Shown here piece by piece: positions 57,462 through 64,000 of a stretch of 64,000 nucleotides of DNA. Under the pieces are notes generated by a model. That model did not search any database. It saw only the letters and a list, made by a program, of their open reading frames with translations, and was not told the DNA's origin. This DNA is from Leifsonia sp. EB41 (lineage in GTDB: Bacteria > Actinomycetota > Actinomycetes > Actinomycetales > Microbacteriaceae): NCBI RefSeq assembly GCF_041262565.1, contig NZ_JBGCCJ010000001.1:2914001-2978000 (forward strand), given 5' to 3'. Within the stretch, counting starts at the first letter, position 1, and each line of letters opens with the position of its first letter. The position numbers and the translations under genes are program-made.

Positions 57462-58214
57462 ATGAGCGACCTCGACCGCACCGCCGTCACGCTGACGGGA
57501 GTGAGCAAGCGCTTCGGCGCACACGCACCCGTCGTGCTCGACGGAGTGGACCTCCGGGTGGGCGACGGCGAGTTCGTCTGCCTGCTCGGGGCGTCCGGGT
57601 GCGGCAAGTCGACCATCCTGAACCTGATCGCCGGACTCGAGCAGCCGACCGCCGGCGAGATCGCCGTGCCCAGTGGCGCGGTCGCGATGATGTTCCAGGA
57701 TGCCGCCCTGCTGCCCTGGCTGACCGCCCGCCGCAACGTCGAGCTCGCCCTCGACCTCGGTGGAGTGCCGCGCGACGAGCGCCGGGCCCGCGCCGACGAA
57801 CTCCTGGAGCTCGTCTCGCTCTCGCACGCCGCCGACCGCCGGCCGCACGAGCTCTCCGGGGGGATGCGGCAGCGCGTCGCCCTCGCCCGCGCGCTCGCAC
57901 AGGACCGCCACGTGCTGCTGATGGACGAGCCGTTCGCGGCGGTCGACGCGATCACCCGCGACCTCCTGCACGTCGAGCTGGAGCGGATCTGGCGGCAGAC
58001 CGGTCGCACCATCGTCTTCGTCACTCACAACGTCCGGGAGGCGCTGCGCCTCGGCCAGCGGATCGTGCTGCTCAGCTCGCGGCCCGGCCGGGTCGCCGCC
58101 GAATGGGAGGTGCCCGCGTCCGTCCGCGCCGGCGCCGACCCGGTGGAGACCGCCCGGCTGGACGAGCAGATCACCCGCCGGTTGCGAGAGGAGCTGATCC
58201 GCAATGCCGCCTGA
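57462..58214 (+). CDS. ABC transporter ATP-binding protein (sulfonate/taurine-type)
   Basis: The gene encodes 250 residues. Walker A is GASGCGKST, the Q-loop region MMFQDAALLPWLT, the signature LSGGMRQRVALARAL and Walker B VLLMDEPFAAVD, with the switch histidine in FVTHNVREAL. It is of the SsuB/TauB type. It starts 4 bases after the lipoprotein gene and overlaps the permease gene by 11 bases. This is the only ABC ATPase encoded in the window. Confidence 0.94.
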   Translation: MSDLDRTAVTLTGVSKRFGAHAPVVLDGVDLRVGDGEFVCLLGASGCGKSTILNLIAGLEQPTAGEIAVPSGAVAMMFQDAALLPWLTARRNVELALDLGGVPRDERRARADELLELVSLSHAADRRPHELSGGMRQRVALARALAQDRHVLLMDEPFAAVDAITRDLLHVELERIWRQTGRTIVFVTHNVREALRLGQRIVLLSSRPGRVAAEWEVPASVRAGADPVETARLDEQITRRLREELIRNAA

Positions 58215-59121
58215 AGCCACCGTCACGTCGACGATCGCACCCGCGCCCGCCCGCACGGAGGCCGGGGCCTCCGAGCTGCGCGCCCTGGAGTCCGGTCTGG
58301 ACTCCCTGCAGACCGCCGGGGATGCCGGGCCGGGCCGCGCCCGCCGCCTTGGCCGGTCCGTCGTCCCGCCGATCGTGTTCGTGCTCGCCGCCGTCCTCGC
58401 CTGGCAGCTCTACACGGTCATCGCGCACCCGCGCCCCGACCTCTACCCGGGGCCGGCGGACGTGCTCAGCGCACTCGGCAGCGCCGCGGCCTCCGGTCAC
58501 CTCGCCACGGCCATCGGCACCAGCCTGGGCCGCGGCGGCTTCGGCTTCCTGCTCGCCATCCTGATCGCGACCCCGCTCGGACTGCTGCTGGCCGAGGTGC
58601 GCTGGCTGCGCCGCGCGGTCGGGCCGATCCTCTCCGGCCTCCAGGTGCTGCCGTCGGTGGCGTGGGTGCCCGCCGCGATCCTCTGGTTCGGGCTGACCGA
58701 CGCGGCAGTGTACTTCGTGGTGCTGCTCGGCGCCGTGCCCTCGATCGTCAACGGCCTCCTCGCCGGCATCGACCAGGTGCCGCCGCAGCTTCGGCGCGTG
58801 GGCGTCATCCTCGGGGCGAACCGCCGCCAGCTGCAGACCCGCATCCTCTTCCCGGCCGCGATGCCCGGCTATGTCGCGGGGCTTCGCCAGGGCTGGGCGT
58901 TCGCGTGGCGCTCGCTCATGGCCGCCGAGATCATCGCGGGTTCGCTCGGCTTCGGCCTCGGCTCGATGCTGGAGCAGAGCCGGGAGCTCGCCGACCTGCC
59001 CAGCGTGCTCGCCACCATCCTGACCATCCTCGTCGTCGGCATCGTCGTCGAGCTGGCCATCTTCGCACCGGTCGAGCGCACGCTGCTGCGCCGCCGCGGA
59101 CTGACGGGAGCATCCCGATGA
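58204..59121 (+). CDS. ABC transporter permease (sulfonate/taurine-type)
   Basis: The gene encodes 305 residues with a 50-residue polar N-terminus and about six membrane helices. The ATPase-contact region reads VGVILGANRRQLQTRILFPA, and WAFAWRSLMAAEIIAGSLGF is typical of SsuC/TauC permeases. It overlaps the ATPase gene at its start and the methyltransferase gene at its end (ATGA). With its two partners it imports a sulfur-containing anion for cysteine synthesis. Confidence 0.93.
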   Translation: MPPEATVTSTIAPAPARTEAGASELRALESGLDSLQTAGDAGPGRARRLGRSVVPPIVFVLAAVLAWQLYTVIAHPRPDLYPGPADVLSALGSAAASGHLATAIGTSLGRGGFGFLLAILIATPLGLLLAEVRWLRRAVGPILSGLQVLPSVAWVPAAILWFGLTDAAVYFVVLLGAVPSIVNGLLAGIDQVPPQLRRVGVILGANRRQLQTRILFPAAMPGYVAGLRQGWAFAWRSLMAAEIIAGSLGFGLGSMLEQSRELADLPSVLATILTILVVGIVVELAIFAPVERTLLRRRGLTGASR

Positions 59122-59891
59122 CCGAACAACGCCTTGGCTCCGTCGCCCTGGTCGGCGGCGGCCCCGGCCACCCGGACCTCATCACCGTGCGCGGCCGCCA
59201 GCTCCTGACCGCCGCCGACGTCGTGATCGCCGACCGGCTCGGCCCCCGCGCCCTCCTGGAGGACCTCGCGCCCGGCGTGGAGGTCATCGACGTGGGCAAG
59301 CGCCCGCACCACCACCCGGTGCCGCAGTCGCAGATCAACGAGCTGCTGGTCGAGCACGCCCGTGCCGGCAAGCGCGTCGTGCGGCTGAAGGGCGGCGACC
59401 CGTTCGTGTTCGGCCGCGGCGGCGAGGAGGCCGAGTTCTGCCGTGCCGCCGGCATCCCGGTGGAGGTCGTCCCCGGCGTGACGAGCGCCATAGCCGTGCC
59501 GTCCATCGCCGGCATCCCGGTCACCCACCGTGGCGTCGCTGCCGGGTTCACCGTGCTCTCGGCGCACACCGACATCGACGAGGTGCCCGGCGGGCCGGAG
59601 CACACCGTGATCCTGCTCATGGGCGTCTCCGGGCTCGCGGGAACCGCCGCGACGCTCGCGGCGGGGCGCCGCGGCGTGGACTGCCCGGTCGCGATCGTGG
59701 AAGACGGCTACGGCGACGGGCAGCGCGTGACCGTCGGCACCCTGGGCACCATCGCCGCGGAGGCCGCCGTTCGCGGCGTGCAGTCTCCGGCCGTCATCAT
59801 CGTCGGCGACGTGGTCCGACTGGCCGACCCCGACCTCCTCCCCATCCCCGCAGCACACAGCACTGCACCATACCGAGAGGCACCTCAATGA
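59118..59891 (+). CDS. cobA: Uroporphyrinogen-III C-methyltransferase (SUMT)
   Basis: The gene encodes 257 residues from ATG 59118 (ATGA overlap). Motifs of the tetrapyrrole methylase family are clear: LVGGGPGHPDLITVRG, VVIADRLG, RLKGGDPFVFGRGGEE, PGVTSAIAVPSIAGIPVTHR. It makes precorrin-2, the first step towards siroheme. It stands alone, without the precorrin-2 dehydrogenase and ferrochelatase domains of CysG. With the chelatase at 50733 it supplies the cofactor for sulfite reductase; a precorrin-2 dehydrogenase is not in the window. Confidence 0.93.
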   Translation: MTEQRLGSVALVGGGPGHPDLITVRGRQLLTAADVVIADRLGPRALLEDLAPGVEVIDVGKRPHHHPVPQSQINELLVEHARAGKRVVRLKGGDPFVFGRGGEEAEFCRAAGIPVEVVPGVTSAIAVPSIAGIPVTHRGVAAGFTVLSAHTDIDEVPGGPEHTVILLMGVSGLAGTAATLAAGRRGVDCPVAIVEDGYGDGQRVTVGTLGTIAAEAAVRGVQSPAVIIVGDVVRLADPDLLPIPAAHSTAPYREAPQ

Positions 59892-61270
59892 CCCGACCGT
59901 TCCGCGTGGCCGTCGTCGGCGCCGGACCCGCCGGCATCTACGCCGGCAACATCCTGCGCACCCGCGCCGCCGAGGCCGGCGTCGACGTCCGGATCGACCT
60001 GTTCGAGTCCCTGCCCGCGCCCTACGGCCTCATCCGTTACGGCGTCGCCCCGGATCACCCGCGCATCAAGGGCATCGTGACCTCACTGCACGACATGCTC
60101 GCCGACGGGTCCGTGCGGTTGATCGGCAATGTGGAGGTCGGCGCGGACATCACCGTGGACGAGCTCCAGTCGCTCTACCACGCGGTGATCTTCGCGACCG
60201 GGGCGCAGCGCGACGCCGTGGTCGACCTCCCCGGCCTCGGCCTCCCCGGCAGCTTCGGCGCCGCCGACTTCGTCTCCTGGTACGACGGCCACCCCGACGT
60301 GCCGCGGCACTGGCCGCTGGAGGCCACCGAGGTCGCCGTGCTGGGCAACGGCAACGTGGCCCTGGATGTCGCGCGCGTGCTCGCCAAGCACCCGGCCGAC
60401 CTGCTGACCACCGACATCCCCGACAACGTGCACGCGGGCCTCGTCGCGTCGCCGGTCACCGACGTGCACGTCTTCGGCCGCCGTGGCCCGGAGGACATCA
60501 AGTTCACCCCGATCGAACTGCGCGAGCTCGGCGAGGTGCCGGGCGTCGACATCGTCCTGTACGGGGAGGACTTCGACCGTGCCGACGCCTCGACCGGAGA
60601 GCGACGGGCCGCCGGCAACCAGGCCAAGGTCATGGCGCGCATCCTGCAGTCGTGGCGCGACCGCGAGCCCACCGGCGCCCCGCGCCGCCTGCACCTGCAC
60701 TTCTGGCACAAGCCTGTCGAGCTGCTCGGCGAGGATGCCGTCACCGGTATCCGCTTCGAGCGCACCGAGCCGGACGGCGAGGGCGGCATCCGCGGCACCG
60801 GCGCGTTCGCCGATTACGACGTGCAGGCCGTCTACCGGGCGATCGGCTACCGCGGCACCCCGGTGCGCGACCTCCCGTTCGACGAGGCCGCCGGGGTCAT
60901 CCCGAACGACGGAGGCCGCGTCCTCGACGACGGCGAGCCGGTGCGCGGCCTCTACGCGACCGGCTGGATCAAGCGCGGCCCGGTCGGCCTGATCGGCCAC
61001 ACCAAGGGCGACGCCGGCGAGACCATCGAGAAGCTGCTGGAGGACCACGCCGTCCTGGCCGACGCGGACCGCCCGGGGGAGGACGCCGTGCTGTCCTTCC
61101 TCGAGTCGCGCGGTGTCCGCTACACGACTTGGGAGGGCTGGCTCGCCCTCGACGGCCACGAGCGCGCGCTCGGCGACGGGTTCGCCGGCGACGTGGTCCG
61201 CGAGCGGATCAAGGTCGTGCCGCGGGACGAGCAGGTCTCGATCTCCAACCGCGAGGTGATCGTCCGATGA
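59888..61270 (+). CDS. fprA: Ferredoxin-NADP+ reductase (FprA type)
   Basis: The gene encodes 460 residues from ATG 59888 (ATGA overlap). It is an adrenodoxin-reductase-like flavoprotein: VAVVGAGPAGIYAGNIL binds FAD, YGLIRYGVAPDHPRIKGI follows, VAVLGNGNVALDVARVL binds NADP, and GWIKRGPVGLIGHTKGDAGE is the conserved FAD-contact near the C-terminus. It transfers electrons from NADPH to ferredoxin. The ferredoxin gene overlaps its stop, and the consumer is probably the sulfite reductase at 51681. Confidence 0.95.
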   Translation: MTRPFRVAVVGAGPAGIYAGNILRTRAAEAGVDVRIDLFESLPAPYGLIRYGVAPDHPRIKGIVTSLHDMLADGSVRLIGNVEVGADITVDELQSLYHAVIFATGAQRDAVVDLPGLGLPGSFGAADFVSWYDGHPDVPRHWPLEATEVAVLGNGNVALDVARVLAKHPADLLTTDIPDNVHAGLVASPVTDVHVFGRRGPEDIKFTPIELRELGEVPGVDIVLYGEDFDRADASTGERRAAGNQAKVMARILQSWRDREPTGAPRRLHLHFWHKPVELLGEDAVTGIRFERTEPDGEGGIRGTGAFADYDVQAVYRAIGYRGTPVRDLPFDEAAGVIPNDGGRVLDDGEPVRGLYATGWIKRGPVGLIGHTKGDAGETIEKLLEDHAVLADADRPGEDAVLSFLESRGVRYTTWEGWLALDGHERALGDGFAGDVVRERIKVVPRDEQVSISNREVIVR

Positions 61271-61596
61271 CCTACGTGATCGCGCTGCCGTGCGTGGACG
61301 TGAAGGACCGCGCCTGCATCGACGAGTGTCCCGTCGACTGCATCTATGAGGGCGAGCGCTCCCTTTACATCAACGTGGACGAGTGCGTCGACTGCGGCGC
61401 CTGCGAGCCGGTCTGCCCGGTCGAGGCGATCTACTACGAGGACGACCTCCCGGAGGAGTGGACCGACTACCACGCCGCGAACGTCGAGTTCTTCTCCGAG
61501 CTCGGCAACCCCGGCGGCGCCTCCAAGGTCGGGCCGCAGCCGTACGACCACCCGCTGATCGCGGCACTGCCGCCGCAGGAGGCCGTGCATGCCTGA
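61267..61596 (+). CDS. Seven- or eight-iron ferredoxin
   Basis: The gene encodes 109 residues from ATG 61267 (ATGA overlap). The N-terminal cluster cysteines are in CIDECPVDCIYEG, and the second set in CVDCGACEPVCPVEAIYYEDD. The first CxxxxxxC arrangement with a downstream 4Fe-4S motif is that of actinobacterial 7Fe ferredoxins (FdxA/FdxC-like). It is the direct partner of FprA and carries electrons to sulfite reductase. The stop overlaps the next gene by 8 bases. Confidence 0.93.
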   Translation: MTYVIALPCVDVKDRACIDECPVDCIYEGERSLYINVDECVDCGACEPVCPVEAIYYEDDLPEEWTDYHAANVEFFSELGNPGGASKVGPQPYDHPLIAALPPQEAVHA

Positions 61597-62536
61597 GGTC
61601 GTCGTCATCGGCGGCGGCCCGGCCGGGCTCTCCGCCACGTTGAACCTCGCGCGGGCGCTGGTCGACGTCGTGCTGGTGGACGCCAGCCGGCCGCGCAACT
61701 CGGCCACCCTCAGGTCGCACGGGTTCCTCACCCGCGACGGCATCCGCCCGACCGAGTTGCGTGCTCTCGCGAAAGCAGAGCTCGCGGCGTACGAGAACGT
61801 CGAGCACCTGGAGCGACGGTCGGTCACGTCGGTGCGGAGGGACGGCGACGGCTTCGTGGTCGAGATCGCCGGCCGGACGCCGGGGGAGGAGCACATCGTG
61901 TCCGCCCGGACGGTCCTCCTCACGACCGGGTTGACCGAGACGCTGCCCGCGCTGCCGAGCATCCGCTCGTTCTACGGGATGAGCGTGTTCAGCTGCGTTG
62001 CGTGCGACGCCTGGGACCTGCGCGGCAAGCCGCTCGCGCTCATCGGCGAGACGCCGGACCTCGCCCGCCGCGCGGTGCACCTGGCCCGCTGGACCACCGA
62101 GCTCACGGTCTTCACCAACGGTTCCCCGGTCGTCACCGCCGACGAGGCGACCGCCCTGGACGCGCTGGGGATCCGGGTCGAACGGGCCACGATCGCCGAC
62201 CTCGAAGGCGAGCGCGGAGCCGTCCACTCGGTCCTGCTGAAGGACGGCCGGTCCATCCCCATCGACGGCGGCTTCATCCGCCCCACCTGGCAGATCGCGA
62301 CCGGCTTCATCGACGGCCTCCAGCCCGAGGAGTCGGCCGACGGCTTCCTGATCACGGACGACGAGGGCCGGACCTCCATCCCCGGGCTGTACGCCGCCGG
62401 CGACGTCGCCGTGCCCGGGCCGCAGCAGATGATCATCGCCGCAGGGAACGGGGCCCGCACCGCGGCTGCCATCGTCGCCGACCTGCAAGTCGGGGCCGCG
62501 TCCGCGCTCAGCCCGATCGCGGAAATCCTCACCTGA
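61589..62536 (+). CDS. Thioredoxin reductase-like FAD/NAD(P) oxidoreductase
   Basis: The gene encodes 315 residues from ATG 61589. [18 protein letters not shown] binds FAD, and [20 protein letters not shown] is the second FAD contact. SCVACDAW holds a CxxC pair close to the position of the thioredoxin-reductase disulfide (CATC), but the usual NADPH-binding GxGxxA is degenerate ([14 protein letters not shown]). Such proteins are usually of unknown substrate. The position next to APS reductase, which needs thioredoxin, and next to ferredoxin suggests a redox role in sulfur assimilation. Confidence 0.85.
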   Translation: MPEVVVIGGGPAGLSATLNLARALVDVVLVDASRPRNSATLRSHGFLTRDGIRPTELRALAKAELAAYENVEHLERRSVTSVRRDGDGFVVEIAGRTPGEEHIVSARTVLLTTGLTETLPALPSIRSFYGMSVFSCVACDAWDLRGKPLALIGETPDLARRAVHLARWTTELTVFTNGSPVVTADEATALDALGIRVERATIADLEGERGAVHSVLLKDGRSIPIDGGFIRPTWQIATGFIDGLQPEESADGFLITDDEGRTSIPGLYAAGDVAVPGPQQMIIAAGNGARTAAAIVADLQVGAASALSPIAEILT

Positions 62537-62576
62537 CCTCCCGCACTCCCATCCTTCACGAACACGAGAGAGAGAC

Positions 62577-63515
62577 ATGCCCACCAACGTCTACGAAGAC
62601 ATCACCGCCGCCGTCGGCCGGACCCCGCTGGTCAAGCTCAACAGGATCGCCGCCGCCGCCGACGCGACCGTGCTGGCGAAGCTGGAGTTCTACAACCCGG
62701 GCGGAAGCGTCAAGGACCGCATCGGCGTCGCGATCATCGACGCCGCCGAGAAGTCCGGCGAGCTCCGGCCGGGCGGGACGATCGTGGAGGGCACCAGCGG
62801 CAACACTGGCATCGCGCTCGCGATGGTCGGCGCCGCTCGCGGGTACAAGGTGATCTTGACCATGCCGGAGACGATGTCGAAGGAGCGTCGGGTGCTCCTG
62901 CGCGCGTTCGGCGCGGAGATCGTCCTCACCCCCGGCCCGGAGGGGATGCGCGGCGCTGTCGAGGCAGCCCAGAAGATCGTGGCCGAGAACGACAACGCGA
63001 TCTGGGCTCGCCAGTTCGCCAACGAGGCCAACCCCGCCATCCACCGCGCCACCACCGCCGAGGAGATCTGGGCCGACACGGACGGCGGCATCGACATCCT
63101 CGTCGCCGGCATCGGCACCGGCGGCACCATCACCGGCGTCGGCCAGGTGCTGAAGGAGCGCAAGCCCGGTGTGCAGATCGTCGCCGTCGAGCCCATCGAC
63201 TCCCCGATCCTCAGCGGCGGCAAGCCCGGCCCGCACAAGATCCAGGGCCTCGGCGCGAACTTCGTCCCGGAGATCCTCGACACGTCCGTGTACGACGAGG
63301 TCATCGACGTGTCGTTCGACGACTCGATCGCGACGGCCAAGAAGCTCGCGTCCGAGGAGGGCATCCTCGCCGGGATCTCCTCCGGCGCGATCGTCTGGGG
63401 CGCGCTGCAGGTCGCGGCACGGCCGGAGAACGCCGGAAAGACCGTCGTGGCGATCGTCGCCGACACCGGGGAGCGGTACATCTCGACGGCGCTGTGGGCG
63501 GATCTGCTGGACTGA
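62577..63515 (+). CDS. cysK: Cysteine synthase A (O-acetylserine sulfhydrylase)
   Basis: The gene encodes 312 residues. ATG 62577 follows GAGAGAGA. The PLP lysine is in NPGGSVKDR, the substrate loop is [12 protein letters not shown] and the phosphate loop is [13 protein letters not shown], all canonical. It joins sulfide with O-acetylserine to form cysteine, the end of the pathway encoded upstream. No cysE follows within the window. The 40-base gap before it shows no strong terminator, so it may be read from the same operon. Confidence 0.96.
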   Translation: MPTNVYEDITAAVGRTPLVKLNRIAAAADATVLAKLEFYNPGGSVKDRIGVAIIDAAEKSGELRPGGTIVEGTSGNTGIALAMVGAARGYKVILTMPETMSKERRVLLRAFGAEIVLTPGPEGMRGAVEAAQKIVAENDNAIWARQFANEANPAIHRATTAEEIWADTDGGIDILVAGIGTGGTITGVGQVLKERKPGVQIVAVEPIDSPILSGGKPGPHKIQGLGANFVPEILDTSVYDEVIDVSFDDSIATAKKLASEEGILAGISSGAIVWGALQVAARPENAGKTVVAIVADTGERYISTALWADLLD

Positions 63516-63558
63516 GCGGCCCCGGGCCGTTCCCACGGCGCGCGTGCGACGATGGGGC

Positions 63559-64000
63559 ATGACCGCCACCGACGCGATCCTCCGCCCCCTCGTCAGCGCC
63601 GACGAACTCGAACTCTTCAACTCCATCCCGTACGCGCTCAACCACGAGCTCGCCGACGACCTCGAACAGGGCCGGCGGCGCCTGGACTGGATGTGGGTCG
63701 CGCTGCGCGGGGAGCGACTCGTCGGCCGCATCGCCTGGTGGAGCACCGCCGGCGCGTCTGACCTCGCGGTCGTGCGACGCGGCACCGAGCTCCGCATGGC
63801 GCTGCTCGCGGAGACCGGCGCACACGTCGTGGCGGAACGCCTCCGCCTCGAGTGGAAGCCCGGCACCCCCATCGCGGCGGCGGACTCCGGACTCGCGTTC
63901 CGCCCGTTCGCCTCCGACGACGAGTTCCTCGACATCACCACCCGCACACTCACCGGCACGCTCGACGCGCACAGCCGAGCCGATCTCGCGACGATGACTC
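63559..64000 (+). CDS. N-acetyltransferase-like protein, N-terminal part
   Basis: The frame opens at ATG 63559 and runs off the end of the window (147 codons). It begins with ILRPLVSADELELFNSIPYA and has WMWVALRGERLVGRIAWWST, the central strand pattern of GNAT acetyltransferases. A second short conserved stretch, SGLAFRPFASDDEFLDI, may start another domain. The acetyl-CoA loop (Q/RxxGxG/A) is not in the visible part, so the assignment is tentative. Confidence 0.55.
   Translation, partial: MTATDAILRPLVSADELELFNSIPYALNHELADDLEQGRRRLDWMWVALRGERLVGRIAWWSTAGASDLAVVRRGTELRMALLAETGAHVVAERLRLEWKPGTPIAAADSGLAFRPFASDDEFLDITTRTLTGTLDAHSRADLATMT

Overview
The window is GC-rich DNA with strong G/C preference at third codon positions, many GTG starts and chains of genes joined by ATGA or GTGA overlaps. 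It carries three carbohydrate ABC importers of the lipoprotein-plus-two-permease type with no ATPase gene of their own, and a sulfite-reduction operon with FprA, a clustered-cysteine ferredoxin and a siroheme-dependent reductase. Together these point to an actinobacterium, most likely a member of the Microbacteriaceae (inference; no 16S or other marker is present). I see no tRNA, rRNA, CRISPR array, transposase or integrase.

Layout. (1) 1-5002, plus strand: a coupled catabolic operon with the C-terminal half of a semialdehyde dehydrogenase, a zinc alcohol dehydrogenase, a galactonate-dehydratase-like enolase-superfamily enzyme, a cellulase-like TIM-barrel glycosidase and an SMP-30 lactonase. 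It resembles a non-phosphorylative route of sugar-acid breakdown to 2-oxoglutarate. (2) 5010-9056, minus strand: sugar ABC importer no. 1 and a PAS-AraC regulator. (3) 9256-14395, plus strand, divergent from the AraC gene: three TIM-barrel sugar isomerases/epimerases, a zinc dehydrogenase, a ThuA-domain protein and an alpha/beta-hydrolase. A fourth isomerase and a Gfo/Idh/MocA oxidoreductase converge on it (14417-16386). (4) 16387-25541: a LacI-controlled beta-glycoside locus with a binding lipoprotein, lacI, two permeases, GH3 and GH42. Near-identical palindromic operators sit at four promoters, including that of the convergent isomerase/Gfo-Idh pair, so regions 3 and 4 are partly one regulon.

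(5) 25617-35260: an alpha-galactoside locus. On the minus strand are an all-alpha-barrel glycosidase, importer no. 3, a GH36-like alpha-galactosidase, a second LacI and a truncated GH38 alpha-mannosidase. On the plus strand is a divergent GH110-like alpha-1,3-galactosidase. (6) 35277-41905: a P-loop kinase and a TetR gene that look like a former two-gene operon split by a 5.46-kb islet. The islet holds a large esterase-like hydrolase, an MFS carrier, a TetR regulator and an NADP-binding oxidoreductase, and is bounded by a perfect 65-bp direct repeat. (7) 41999-48027: MFS carrier, beta-propeller, TIM-barrel isomerase, GMC/pyranose-oxidase-like flavoenzyme and Gfo/Idh oxidoreductase, a candidate glycoside-oxidising (3-keto sugar) pathway.

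(8) 48136-50823: a flavoprotein, a DoxX-like protein and two small proteins. (9) 50733-63515: assimilatory sulfur metabolism, with a divergent CbiX chelatase, sulfite reductase, CysH, CysD, CysN, a sulfonate-type ABC importer, uroporphyrinogen-III methyltransferase, FprA, ferredoxin, a thioredoxin-reductase-like protein and CysK. The window ends in a partial acetyltransferase-like gene.

Taken together, regions 1-7 form a 48-kb glycan and glycoside catabolic archipelago of separate loci, each with an uptake system, hydrolases or redox enzymes and its own regulator. It is followed by conserved housekeeping sulfur genes.
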